A stretch of DNA of 64,000 bases from Triatoma infestans. Lineage: Eukaryota; Arthropoda; Insecta; Hemiptera; Reduviidae. The position numbers and the translations under genes were made by a program. This document shows, one piece after another, positions 1 through 11,732 of this stretch (its first letter is position 1; each line of letters starts with the position of its first letter). The notes under the pieces were generated by a model. That model saw only the letters and a program-made list of their open reading frames with translations. It searched no databases and had not been told where the DNA came from. The stretch is from the NCBI GenBank assembly GCA_011037195.1, contig JAAEAF010000188.1, positions 38,158 through 102,157 of the forward strand, given 5' to 3'.

Positions 1-492
1 TTCTTTCATTAATTTAATATGTTTTAAGAATGCTTGATGCTTATTAAGAAGTTTTTCTACCATGTTCTTGGTCATAAATTTGCAGTCTAAAGAATAAAAA
101 ATTAATTAGCATCTTTAAACAATGATAAACAGTCTGATGAACAATGATTCTGTGAAAGAAGAACTAGATTATTTATTGCGCGTTTGTAAAAAATTTTTAT
201 TTTTTATTTTTTTAATTATAAGGAAAACTTGTATTATTATAAAAAGATGAATAATATATATATATATATTTTCGTTCTGTTACTGCTAACATGTTCAAGA
301 AAGAATACTAATTGTTACTGGAAATACGAGATTTGAATCGTGATTTTGTGTGTGTGTGTGTATGAATAACATAACTCAAAAAATCTGGTGTGTAAACTCG
401 ATTTTCTCCTGCTCTTAATATAATTTGTTGGACAAAATTTTCTTTAAAATTATATGGTTTAACCAATTTTTAGTTTATGGATTTGCCATAAT
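1..492. other. No gene seen
   Basis: AT-rich with a short (TA)n and (TG)n run; a partial DINE/HINE-like end (AATCTGGTGTGTAAACTCG) near 380. Confidence 0.5.
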
Positions 493-1499
493 AAAAATCT
501 GGTGTGAAACACTCACACAACTTTCTCTTACTCCAGTTCTCAAAATTATAATTGAGCAACTTATAGTTAGTGCACCAAATTTAATGAAATTTGTCGAAAA
601 CTGATAAAAACTATTCAGTAAAAGCGCACTTCCGGTTTTTCTGATTTCCTTCAAACTCGGAATTTTGGCCATCTATTTATTTATAATTAATTTCATTTGG
701 ATGATAGAGTTGTATAATCAAGTACGATACCACTTTAGAGGAAACTATAACCCTAACCCCTCTCCTAAAAATGCCCTTAAATGAATTTTTCCAGAGAAAT
801 GTTTTATATAAAAGTTGTAGATCTTTGATTGTTTAGTTTATATATGTAGTTTCAAGAAAATCGTCGGGGCCATTTTTGAGAAAATCGCGAAAAAGTGAAA
901 AAAAAAAAAATCATTTAGTAAAGTGTTAAAACAAAAGAACTTCCGGTTATCCGATTTTTCTCAAACTCGGAATTTGAACAACATATTTAATTTAATATTA
1001 TTTAAATGACCGAATTATGTAATAAACTGAAATAGCACTTAAGAGGTTAACCTAACCCCCCCTCCCCAAAAAATGCCCTGAAATGAATTTTCCAGAAATA
1101 TTTCAAAAATAAAAGTTGTAGCTCCTGTATATGTAAGTGATGTATCGTTTAAAGAAAATCGTTGGAGCCATTTTTGAGGAAAAACGCAAAAAAGTAAAAA
1201 AAAACAACTATTAAAGTGGTACTTCCGGTTGAGGAATTTTGACAGTAACGTACACTCAGTTCGCCTGGTGATACCTAAACGGAATATCAAGTTTCTGGGG
1301 TTTTTCGTTTTGAGCTATGCTGTTACATACACACACACACACACACACAACACACACACACACACACACAGACCATTTGCTAAAAACCACTTTTCTGGAC
1401 TCAGGCGACCTCAAAACGGATATTTCCGGTGAAAACTCGATATCGAAAATTTGACACGATCACAATACTTCCTCTTACTAGGAGTAAGAGAAAGTAAAA
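493..1499 (+). mobile_element. DINE/HINE-like repeat, full copy
   Basis: This repeat family recurs through the window. It begins AAATCTGGTGTGAAACACTC, contains ACTTTCTCTTACTCC near its left end and the inverse GGAGTAAGAGAAAGT at its right end. It has three internal modules each with a CACTTCCGGTT box, then a (CA)n tract (here 1328-1370), and ends with hairpin CTCTTACTAGGAGTAAGAG (1472-1490). These are traits of Helentron-derived non-autonomous elements. Confidence 0.7.
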
Positions 1500-2235
1500 G
1501 TAGCAGTACCTGAATGGAAGTTGTTGAATTGAATTTAATTTCATTGCGTCGACTGCTCAGGTCTTTAGTCATATACTTCGTCTTCCTAAATCTACTTTTT
1601 TAGGAGCTACATTCCGCATATGGAATTTCCTCTATTTCCACTTTTAATGTCCATTTCGATGTTCACCTATTCACAAATACGCTACGGACAATGATGCCTA
1701 ATAATGCTCCTACTAAATCACATCACAACTACTACTACACCAGTATTTACGTGATTTCCTTAAATACACCATTCTAATATATAACAAGTAATCTACTAAG
1801 CAAGAGCTGGCTTGGAATACTGGATATTCCTTCCGCCCCTCTGATGCTAAGCTAAAATTTTGTACAATATTTACACAGCAGTCACTCTCACATTCATAGA
1901 GGTGTCGAGGTTGCCAATCCCGCCTCAGACCCCACGCCTCCAAGTTAAAATAGTGCAGGAAAGGCTTCCTACACGACCAAAAGTTTCCACCCCTGGCCGA
2001 GTATTGGCTATCTCACAGTCATTCATTCACACGTATCATTCATACCTAAATCTAAATCTAGTTCTAAATCTTAACCTGTCACTTACGATCTAGTGGGATT
2101 GTAGTACTCGATATTCCTACAATTCCGGCCTGTCTAACCTACATCACTCAATCATCTTTCACGCAAATAAATTACTTTCATACGAGTGCATTCATTCCTT
2201 TGTTACTATATACAACTATTGAAAATGGCACTATT
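1500..2235. other. Unclassified repeat-like stretch
   Basis: No convincing coding frame. The part around 2100-2190 (CACGCAAATAAATTACTTTCAT) resembles 21150-21180 at the 3' side of a LINE, so it may be an old LINE tail. Confidence 0.3.
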
Positions 2236-2239
2236 ATAT

Positions 2240-3060
2240 GTTTCTAAACACCTCCTGTGCCTTTAAGAAACCAATTAATCCTCTCATCTTATTACTTGCA
2301 ACCAGATTCTCATTCAGATTGTCTGACAGGTTATACAGCTGTCACATATCATTTAATTCTCTACAAGTGATTAGTATATGGCGAACAGTAAGTCGTTCGC
2401 CTCATCTCTCATATAATAGCGAGTCTCTCCCAGCTAAGAGATATTGGTACGTGAGCAGTGTATTGACCCAGTCTGATTCGATAAATTTTGAATCTCTCGC
2501 TTCTGTTTAAGGATAGAGAAGGCTTCCAGCTGTTTTTACACTCTTTTTTTTATTAAGGATAGAGCATTTTCAATGTGTTGCCACTTATTCTTTATGACGT
2601 CTGATAAATATGCCTTGACAGCTAAGTGTTTAGCAGTATGTGCCTCTGGGGTCTCTTTTTCGGTGGCTTGCCGAGCTGCTTTATCTGCCTTCTCAGTACC
2701 ATTTATTCCTATTTTGGCTAGGTATTCAGATGAAAATTATGGTTTTGTCACTATCATTTAAGAAGGTTAAGAAAGCTAGAATCTACTAATTGAAAATATC
2801 TTTTACAATATTTATCATTGAGACCTTGAAGAACGCTCATTGAATTGAATGCAATCAAAAACTGAGAAATGTTTGTAATAATTGTGCAGAATAGTAGAGC
2901 TTGTCAAAGTGCATATTGCTCAGCTGTATAAACTGAAGTATATTTTGGAAGCGCCTAGGAATGTGACTGGTTATCTACAACAATAGCAGTTCCGACGCCG
3001 GTATCTGTTTTGGAGCACCAATATATTATATCACCGTGAAATCCGTGTGCTCATCTAGGA
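2240..3060 (-). pseudogene. Jockey-type LINE, RNase H and C-terminal remnant
   Basis: Broken minus-strand frames read KTDTGVGTAIVVDNQ, then GINGTEKADKAARQATEKETPEAH and ETRYYMRDEANDLLF. These are the RNase H core and following helices of Jockey-like retrotransposons. Many stops. Confidence 0.55.
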
Positions 3061-4380
3061 ATGGCTCGAAATTTTTTCCGGTAAATTTCGCTAGGTGTAT
3101 CATTCTTATGTGGGATGATGAGCTCGTTTAGAAAGCGGAAAGATGCTATTTTCCAAAGGGGAACCTCAATAATACCGACAGCCAGCATCCTTGGCAAAAT
3201 GCAAGCCAAAATTTTGTAATAGTTCAAAAGCCCGCATCCCAAATTGGTCAAATAAAGCTTGTTAGCGGAAATTCAAATTTTGGCCTAAATAACAGGGTAC
3301 CCCAAAAGGTCTTAAAGTCAGTTTTTACGGGAACATTTTTTTCAAATAAAATCTATGTGCAAGGAACCTGTTGTAGACGTTTTTAAGAGAATTCCAAAAA
3401 ACTTAGAAGCCTAACTGTTAAGTTCCGGCTTCCGGTTAACCGATTTTCTTCAAATTATTATGGTATTCTAACGTCTGAAGATAATTTATCATTTATAACA
3501 GTGTGGATTGCAGTCAGAGAAAGCCGATTTTTTTCTTTTACTTTTTTTTAAGATATTTATGGAAAAAATGTTTATAGTGTTACGAATTGCTGCCACGTAA
3601 TTTTTATCTCTAAACTGCCATTACAATATAATTTGCGGATCCAACATCTATACTTTTATACTTTTAAAACATTTTGTAAAATTTCTAATTTAAAAAAAAA
3701 AAAAGGTTCAATCAAAATAATGATTATTAGAATTAGAGAATCTGCTTATAATTGATTTATAATAAAAATTTAAAAGTATTAATCAATCTTAAAAGCGAAA
3801 ATTACCTAGCTAAAAAAAAATTTGGGTCAAATAAGCAACATTCAAGGTTTCTATTTTTGTTGAATTATATTGTATATGAAATTAACTGATTTGAAGGATA
3901 TTCTTAGTGAAAAATAAAAAGGGATAAAATTAAAATATATAAAATAACATCCCTTCTTTACATCACCCGGAGACCTACTTTTAAGATGGAAAATCCAAAA
4001 TATATAACTATATATATTTTAGTTTTTTTTTTTATTAACACACATTAACCAACTTGTTCTCTTAACCTTTCTACTATAATCATTGTTGACCTTATGATTA
4101 CGTCCGAACGGGATGTTAGCAATAATCACCAGTTTTATTATTACCAGAAATATATGTATTGTAATTACAACAAAATTAGTGATGTATTCTTGTCAGAAAA
4201 AAAAATCATATAAAATAGGTCAAATTATTCATTAGTATTTAATTCCTACATAATGTTGGTAATCTAGGTCAAACATTAATGATAGGTTAAAAACTTTATA
4301 TTTTTATGAAATAGTTTGACTTTTAAGGTTAGGCAGCGTATGGTTTGATTTTATTAAATAACATTATTATTATCATCAGA
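3061..4380. other. No gene seen
   Basis: AT-rich; a weak DINE/HINE-like module (CTTCCGGTTAACCGATTTTC) around 3425-3460. Confidence 0.5.
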
Positions 4381-4588
4381 GTGGGGCGGGTGTGTTGGTG
4401 TAGTGGTTATGAGCATGGACTTGTAAGTGGGAGGACACCAGTTCGAGTCCCGCGTATAACTGCTAAATTTTATATTGGTATGAAAAATGTTGAACAGTAA
4501 AGTAGGTGCTTCCGCCCCCGTCCACGACACCTAATTTGGTAGTTAGGACGCTAAGCCCGCCTGAAAAATTAGGCATTACTTTACTTTA
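4381..4588 (+). mobile_element. tRNA-derived SINE, family 1
   Basis: The head has an A-box-like GTGTAGTGGTTATGAGC and B-box AGTTCGAGTCCC. The body contains CTTCCGCCCCCGTCC and ends GCCTGAAAAATTAGGC. Confidence 0.78.
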
Positions 4589-4594
4589 TTATTA

Positions 4595-5035
4595 TCAGAG
4601 ATATTTTCCATGATAGCCTGCTTCTTTTTTGTGGCCATCGAAAATATCTCTAGATGCTTTCCAGCTCTACAACAACAACTATGGTGCCAGTGAGGCTAAG
4701 TAACTTAACACATTTTACAATTTATCGTCTAAAATCTTTAATATATGGAAAATATCACTGATGCTTTGCAGCTCTGCGGAACCAAACATAACAAATTATT
4801 ATTATTATATTAATTATTATTATATCTTTTATTTCTAATTATTATTAAAACATTGCAGAACAAAAGTGAATATTGAATATGTTGATAGGTCCGCAATGCT
4901 GAATAACATCTGGTATTTTATCCGTCGTATATTCTTCCTGACCTGTTTCGGATTTTCATTCATCGTCAGAGCAAATTCACTAAGTTCGTATATAGAGTTC
5001 ACTTCAACATAATGTTTCTGGTACACTCACACTCG
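4595..5035. repeat. Degraded fold-back-like repeats
   Basis: 4595-4795 resembles the fold-back arms (TCCATGATAGCCTGCTTC; CTTTGCAGCTCTGCGGAACC). 4860-5035 matches 50,380-50,640 (AACATCTGGTATTTTA; CTGTTTCGGATTTTCA). Confidence 0.5.
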
Positions 5036-5094
5036 TTGGTATGTTGGATGTATATATGGACATATATTTTTATACTTTGGGGGTGGCGGGGTTT

Positions 5095-5660
5095 CCTCAA
5101 TACTGAGGTTCTCCTCAACCAAAATGTTCTTTCAAATGTGCTCTCCACAGTTCTCTATCCTGAGTTTCTTCCTCACTCAAACCATTCCCATACAAACTTT
5201 CCACCACTTCATCCATCCATGTTCGTCTTGACCTTCCTCTTCTCTTTCTTCCTTCCACGTTCGAATCAAGAGCCAGCCTCGGTAGTCTGTCCTCTCCCAT
5301 TCTTCTCACACGGCCGTACGACTCTAACCGTTTCTTTTCTATTCTCTGAAGTACACTGTTCTTTACTTCCATCTTTTCTGTAATTTCTCGGTTAGATCTT
5401 CTTTCTCTTCGCGATACTCTGGCAGCTCTTCTCCAATAATCCATTTCTGTGGAAAGTAATTACTTCCTTAGATTGGCGGTCAACGTCCATGTCTCAGCTC
5501 CGTAAAGCAGTATGCTTTCCACTATGGCCGAATAAATATTTTTTTTTTTGTGCAGCCTAATATGTTTCGGTTCCATAGGACCGGATTAAGCATTCCGATC
5601 ACCTTCCTGGCCATACCTATTGTTCTTTTTATTTCTTTCTCGAAGCTACCATTCTTCTCG
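5095..5660 (-). pseudogene. LINE reverse transcriptase C-terminal remnant (RTE-like)
   Basis: Minus strand reads ARKVIGMLNPVLW, YGAETWTL, DYWRRAARVSRRER, RLESYGRVRRMGEDRLP and KRRGRSRRTWMDEV. This is the region after the polymerase palm in RTE-like LINEs. The last ~110 codons are open; earlier parts are broken. Confidence 0.65.
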
Positions 5661-5945
5661 GGCACTTTTAGGGGAGGGGTGTGGTTACAGCTTCCTCTAA
5701 AATTGCTATCATAGTTGATAATACAATTCTATCATCCAATTAAAATTAATGAGAAACAAATAGATGGCCAAAATTCCGAGTTTTAAGAAAATTAGTAAAC
5801 CGGAAGTGCGCAATTACTGAAATGTTTTTTCAATTTTCGACGAATTTCATTAAGTTTGGTACACAAACTATAATATTTGTCAATTATAATTTTGGAGAAC
5901 AGGAGTAAGAGAAAGTTTTGTAAGTGTTTCATACAAGATTTTTTT
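5655..5945 (-). mobile_element. DINE/HINE-like repeat, left-end fragment
   Basis: Inverted copy of module 1 and the left end (GAGTAAGAGAAAGTTTTG, then GTGTTTCATACAAGATTT). Confidence 0.65.
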
Positions 5946-5984
5946 GTTGTTGGAGAGAGTTAATTTCGAAAAGTTAGGTTCGAA

Positions 5985-6335
5985 AGAGATCGTCTGTCGA
6001 GAAGTCTTTTGATCATTCGGTATCGGAAGTTAAGTTCTTGTCGCTTAAGTCGAGTATGTAGGTTTCAGGTAAGGCGTTTATCCAAGTACAGGCCGAGATA
6101 TCGCACTTTGTCTGGCGAAGGAACAGGAATACGGTTCAGGAATATTAGAAAGAGTATTTTGCGATTCAGAGTGAATGGTATGTATCTGGATTTGCTCTCA
6201 TTGATCTTTATTCTCCATTAGCAGAACCAGGGTTGGAGGATTTGAAGATGATATTGAAGGGATCGGGTAGCAATTACAGGGTCCATATTTTGGGAGAGGA
6301 TTGCCGTATCGTCCGAGGAAATATTTGTAAGTCTA
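5985..6335 (-). pseudogene. Jockey-type LINE, reverse transcriptase fragment
   Basis: Minus strand reads DDTAILSQNMDP (motif C follow-on), WRIKINESKSRYIPFT and VRYLGLYLDKRLT. No flanking duplication seen. Confidence 0.55.
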
Positions 6336-6349
6336 TGACTTTATTTGAA

Positions 6350-6745
6350 ACAAATTATTTAAGGGGATTTTGAGAGGAGTCATGCATTCCTCTAAAATGC
6401 TATTTTAATTTTATTCTGTCATCTATATGATATTAATTAGAATTAAATTTATTGCCAAAATTTCCAGTTTGAAAAAAGAAATCAGTTGACCGGAAATGTG
6501 ACTTTACTGAATCAACAGGTTTCATTAAATTTTGTTATACTAACTACATATATGTGCATGGCCTGTTCAGTTTTATTTACAACTTCTTTCTGAGAGAATT
6601 AATTTATTAGGGATTTTGGGGGTTGGAAGAGGTTATGTTGTCTTCAAAAAGTTCGTTTTTATTAAGTTTCTAGATTCTCTCATTGATATGTTGAAAAAAA
6701 ACTAAATATTTTGTCGTGTGAGTGTTTCACAACAGATTTTTTTTT
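6350..6745 (-). mobile_element. DINE/HINE-like repeat, degenerate fragment
   Basis: Recognisable by the GACCGGAAATG box and the terminal GTGAGTGTTTCACAACAGATT on the inverted strand; much diverged. Confidence 0.5.
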
Positions 6746-7954
6746 TTTTTTCTACTACAGCACATTTGAGATGTAATAGTTTATAGATATGTTAGTTTAT
6801 AATACATTTTATAAGTTTATAAGGTGTTATATCAACTAAAAAAGACATGAGTTTACAAAGTTCATATCAGGGGCAAATGACCTGCCGCAGGCATTCCTGG
6901 TTAAATTAAAGGTCGCGTATCTTTTCTGTTTAGTATATATTCGGTAATAAAATTACAGTATATAAGGAATGCAGTAAAGTTTTAATACTTTAATATCCCT
7001 AGAATTTTATAGACGTATTAAATCATTTTTATTTTATCCGTCCAAAAAATCCTTTATAAATAAATAGATATTAAATATTTTTCATAATTTAAATAAAGCT
7101 GTAAGTTTTTTTTTTTTTTTTTATTGAAATGTATTTAATTAAAAGATATTCGTACAAGAATGTGAGAGAATTTAATGTTAGATTTAGACCTACTTTCCGG
7201 GTGAACTGACCTTGGACTGTTCAACTAATGTGGTGGACAGCGTGTCTCAAACACCTGCACAACTTAGTCTACCCTTTTTTTGATGTTTCACTTATTTCTT
7301 GCTGCTAACAATTTATCTGGTATAATCTGAGATTGTTATAGTCATTTTATTTCATTTTATTTTATTGTCATTTTATTTGGTCACGGTAGACAACTACAGT
7401 ATATATATATATATCCGGTGACTAAAATGGAAATTCCATTTTTCATTATTTAAAATTAACCTTAATTTACTATTAGCACCTTTTATTGTTTACTTTATTA
7501 TTTTTATAAACCAGAAAATACTTTATTAAACAAGTTTTTATAATTTAAAACTATTTTTTTTTGCATAATTGATCAATTAGCTAAGAAATAATTCTTAAGA
7601 TTTAATATTAACTGTTTTTATTGCAACAAAAAGAAATATTGCATTAGTGTCCCATATTTTCGAAATTTTATAGTCCACTCATTTTTTTGACTTTGTATAC
7701 TAGTAACTCTAAGCAATAAATTTGGTGAGAAACACTCCGACAACTTTCTCTTACTTTAATAAATAAAATTTAATCAACAAATTGCAACGTTACAATGTTT
7801 AATTGAAGTAGCCATAAAAACGATGGTGGGGAATTTCACTTGTATACCTGAGCTGCTTTATGTGGAACGCTCTACGTCAAAAGTTTGTGCAAATTTATTT
7901 AAAATACCCACTGTAAAATACATTTCTTTTTTTCCCAGAAAAATGATTCAAATA
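6746..7954. other. No gene seen
   Basis: AT-rich, homopolymer runs, and one short DINE/HINE-like left end near 7720-7760. Confidence 0.5.
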
Positions 7955-7966
7955 AAAGTGATACGT

Positions 7967-8786
7967 GGAATTTGTTGGAATTTATCAAAGCTTACAAATT
8001 GCAAAAGCAATGAATAATACCCAGTCAAGGTTATTTTATTGGATAGCAAAAGCGTTCTATCAAAATTAAAAACACCCAGGGAAGGATGGTCCACTTTTTC
8101 TATTAGAAACTTCCAAACTTGAATAATATAGCCCTGAGTAAACCAATTCGTTCAAACTGGATAAAGGCCCATTCAGGGCTAAAAGGTAACGAAATGGCAG
8201 ATGCGAGAGCCAAAGAGGCTCTGATATCAAATTGTTGCCCAACAATCAGTATACTATTACCTTCAGATATTAAAAGTAATTATAAAAAAAAATCTTATTC
8301 ATTATGGCAAACTGAATACAAAACCATTGCTAAAAATAAAGGACAATTTTATGCCGTCATTGAACCATCCATCCCTAAAAAGCCATGGTTTCTTGACTTC
8401 AAAGAGGACAGAAAATTCTATGGCACACTGACGCGACTAAGATTCAACCACAATTATACCCCATATCATTTAGCGAGGACAGGCATTGACATCAGTGGTA
8501 CATGTTCCTGTGATTCGGAATCGGCCGCGGACGCAAACCATCTAATTCTGGCATGCCCTAAGTATGGCAAGGAAAGAAATAAATTTTGTGGAAAGCAATC
8601 TTAGAAATAAACTGTATCTTGCCAGCAAATTTAAATACACTTCTTGCAACAAAGGATACAAAACTATATGCGGAATTATTTGAATATATTAAATTAGATA
8701 GAATCCCAATCTAGCGAGTGTATATGACAGTGAACTTTAAAACAATATATGTTGGCAAATTTGCAAGATCAAAAGGCAAAAAAAAA
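7967..8786 (+). pseudogene. 5'-truncated LINE with RNase H and CCHC-like end
   Basis: Flanked by AAAGTGATACGT at 7955-7966 and 8787-8798 (12-bp duplication) and ending in poly-A. An open stretch 8119-8604 reads WIKAHSGLKGNEMADARAK (RNase H) and CSCDSESAADANHLILACP (C-terminal Cys/His motif). The RNase H start is out of frame. Confidence 0.7.
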
Positions 8787-8835
8787 AAAGTGATACGTTT
8801 CTATCTTTGCAACAAACATTCCAAGTTTAAAGAGT

Positions 8836-9042
8836 GAGGTAGGAGTTGGTGTAGTGGTTATGAGCATGGACTTGTAAGTGGGAGGTCCTCAGTTCGAGTC
8901 CCGCGTATAACTGCTAAATTTTACATTGGTTTAAAAAAATGTTAATAGTAAAGTAGCTGCTTCCGCCCCCGTCCCATGACACCTAATTTGCTAGTGGGAC
9001 CAAATTAGTTAGCCCGCTTAAAAAAATAGGCCTTATTTTTTA
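8836..9042 (+). mobile_element. tRNA-derived SINE, family 1
   Basis: Same head (TGGTTATGAGCATGGACTTG) and body as the copy at 4381; directly abuts a family-2 SINE. Confidence 0.78.
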
Positions 9043-9272
9043 GGGAAGGAAATAGCTAAGTGGAATGGACTCCCACGCGGAAGACCCAGTTCTAGTCCAG
9101 CTGGGCTACCTTTAGATTTTTTCTTCCTAAGACCCTTTACAGCTTACTGCCCGGTGATGGACAGTATTGCCTGTAGCGAGAGAACACTGTCCGGAGGCCG
9201 GCAGTGCACTGAGCAGGTTCCGGGCGCCAATGACCACAGATGGTGGCGCGCCTTAAATTAAAAAAAAAAAGT
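9043..9272 (+). mobile_element. tRNA-derived SINE, family 2
   Basis: Head with GCTAAGTGGAATGGACTCCC and GTTCTAGTCC; body CCGGTGATGGACAG and CCGGAGGCCGGCAGTGCACT; ends GGCGCGCCTTAAATTAAAA plus poly-A. Confidence 0.8.
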
Positions 9273-9502
9273 TTAAAGAAAATTGTTGTACTGTTTTCAA
9301 GAAAATTCTAAAAAACCTCCAAAACTTATTCTGTAAAATCGTACTTCCGGGTTAACACCTGCCGTATAACATATATATAAGAAATAGGTGTGAAAAAATG
9401 ACTTTATCTTTACACTTTTTTGATTGTGATTTTGTTTTTTATAGGGCCATTTTTTTTGTTTTGTTTGAAACACTATTTTCTTCTATTCATTAAAAAAGTC
9501 AT

Positions 9503-10437
9503 GAGGGAAGATATTAGCTCTGAGTTCCCACTCGGTGGTCCCGAGTTCGAGTCCAGTGATACCTTTAGATTTTTACTTCCTAGAAAGGCTCTACAGCTGT
9601 TAGAATGTTCTGAAAGACTGGAAGAGCTTTCTTCTCTGAAGGATGTGCTTTAGTCTGGGTACCGGGTCACATGGGAATTTTTGGGAATGAGGAGGTGGAT
9701 AGATTTGCCAAATTAGGCGCCTCTCTCCCTTTCATTGGACCCGAGCCTGCTGTTGGCGTGACTTCTGGCACAAGTCTGTGAGGCTTCCAATCATGGACAG
9801 CTTGACAGCATTCGTCCTTATGGATGAGCTCAGTTGGTTGTCGGCAGTCCAAAATGCTCATCGGGTGTCCGGACAGGGCTATTAGTGAGACGTTGCTGCG
9901 TCTTTCACGGAACTCTCTCAGGCATATGGTTGCATCCCTTACTGGACATTGTGGTTTAAGGAGACATCTCCAGGTAATGGGGCTTATGGCGAATCCATTT
10001 TGTAGAGTCTGTGAGACAAAGGAGGAAACAGCCATCTATCTTATGACACATTGTCTGGGTTGTGAGGAAATTAGGTTCAGGACCTTTGGTCGGAGCAGGA
10101 TGTCTGTGGAAGAGCTTAGGCTATTTCCACTTAAGGTTATTGTCCGATTTGTTCGGACTGCGGTGAATCTTAGATGGATTAGACCCGGGTCTGGATATTT
10201 GTTCTAGACCCGGTTTGTTGTTGTTTTTCTTGGAATGGTGGTTTAGCTTGGAATAGCCCCAGTGGGGCTTTGGATAGCGTAGGGTTTGGTCCCTCCCCAC
10301 AGACAAATAATAATAATAATAATAAGGTTCTACAGCTCATTGTCTGGTGATGTAAAGTGTTGTCTCTAACGAGAGAGCACAGTCCGAGACTGGCAGTGCA
10401 CTGAGAAAGCTCTTCCTTCAGACGTTAACGCGCGCAA
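9503..10437 (+). mobile_element. SINE family 2 split by a LINE
   Basis: Head at 9503-9598 and tail at 10324-10437. The LINE between them is bounded by AAGGCTCTACAGCT (9585-9598) and AAGGTTCTACAGCT (10324-10337), its target-site duplication. Confidence 0.75.
9599..10323 (+). pseudogene. 5'-truncated I/R1-like LINE with (TAA)n tail
   Basis: Reads VWVPGHMGIFGNEEVDRFAK (RNase H), then after frame changes LTGHCGLRRHLQVMGL and CRVCETKEETAIYLMTHCLGC. Ends GGGTTTGGTCCC and (TAA)6. Inserted into a SINE (see its 14-bp duplication). Its 3' end is the likely source of the SINE 2b tail. Confidence 0.72.
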
Positions 10438-11130
10438 TAAAAAGTTATGTTTTTTGTTGTAACAAATGGTTTTACTCAAAATAAAATCATTTAAAAGAGG
10501 TTGTTATGGATGGAGCTGGTTGTATGAAGTGGGTATCATGACAAACTAGAGAGCGTGCAGATACGTTGTATAGGTATAACATTTTCATTATACTTGGCTT
10601 TAAAGTTATAACTATTATTGAGAATATAATTTCCACTTTAGAGTTCAGAAATTATGGACAATTATTTGGAAAAATGAGTTCTTTGACATTAAAATATTAG
10701 ATTCTAAATTGTATTACTAGTGATCTCAATTATTGTAACAATTAAATTTGCATTATTTATCAAAGGTATTATAAAATATGCAAATTTTTATGTATTCATA
10801 AATGAATCAAATTTAATTAATGTGTAAATAAGCAAAAATTGAAAAATTTTACATTAAAGATTCACTAATTTTGGAAATTCAACTATATGAATTAAAACAG
10901 AATTAAAATGCATATAATAATTTTTTGAAATTAATTATTAATATATTTAAGTATATCATTATTCTGTTGGAGAGGAGTTCAAAGGAAAATACAAAAAGCG
11001 ATATTCAGAAATTTAATTTTTATTTAAAAAACATTTTTTACAATCAATAAATTTGCTTAAATTTGACCACAATTCAACTAAACAAATATTTACACTTATA
11101 TTGTGGGCAAAAATTTACAATAACAAGTAA

Positions 11131-11181
<51 letters not shown>

Positions 11182-11570
11182 ATAGGTTTAATTAAAAAAA
11201 TAATAATGAGAGAGCTTATTAAAGATCATTAAGCTTAAAAATATTAATAATAAATTAACATTGTGGGTCTTTTTATTATTTCATTTATAATCTGATTATA
11301 AATCCTTACAACATAGGATGATGTGATGTTTTCAATAAAACGTCCTTCTAAATTTTATAAATTTCGAAATGTAACAATATCAAATAGTGATATAAAAATA
11401 TATCGATTGGAAATATCACAGAAAGAATCGTGCAAATTTAACTACATAAAATTCTTATAAATTTATCCTTATTGGATTTCTTAACCTTGTGTTAACTTTT
11501 TTTTAAAAAAAAAAAATCAATTCCAAAAAAGACGATTAGAAAGAAAATAAAAATTATTGTAAAAAAAAGT
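10438..11570. other. Region downstream of the SPH gene
   Basis: AT-rich. The 3' UTR of the SPH gene must lie in the right part; minus-strand AATAAA-type signals are common, so no single one can be picked. Confidence 0.4.
11130..11178. repeat. (AAT)n microsatellite
   Basis: About 16 AAT triplets, just downstream of the SPH stop codon. Confidence 0.9.
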
Positions 11571-11732
11571 TTAAGCTATTTGCTGTTTAATCCATGGCAT
11601 ATAATGATTAACATCGGCAAAAACAGCTGGATTTCCTTTACCACAATCTATACCCCAAGAAATAACTCCAACAACTACATATCTGTTTGGTTCTGATTGT
11701 AATTGACAGTACAATGGGCCACCTCCATCACC
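11571..11732 (-). CDS. SPH exon 6: active-site loop with Ser-to-Gly change and C-terminus
   Basis: The acceptor is TTTTTCAG/GGT and the stop is TAA at 11573-11571. It begins GDGGGPL, where an active protease has Asp-Ser-Gly, then [22 protein letters not shown] and the MPWIKQ C-terminal helix. The Gly at the Ser position is the direct evidence for a non-catalytic homolog. Confidence 0.95.
   Translation of the reverse strand, partial: GDGGGPLYCQLQSEPNRYVVVGVISWGIDCGKGNPAVFADVNHYMPWIKQQIA

Noticed and set aside
1229..1432. 67-codon frame with His-Thr repeats
   Set aside because: Product of the (CA)n tract inside a DINE/HINE-like repeat.
493..1499. Classical Helitron
   Set aside because: The 3' hairpin is there, but the TC start and CTRR end are not; the inverted subterminal repeats fit a Helentron-type derivative better.
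4381..4470. Functional tRNA gene
   Set aside because: A and B boxes are present, but the copy continues into a conserved SINE body and recurs at several loci.
5012..5383. 123-codon plus-strand frame
   Set aside because: It lies antisense to a recognisable LINE reverse transcriptase remnant.
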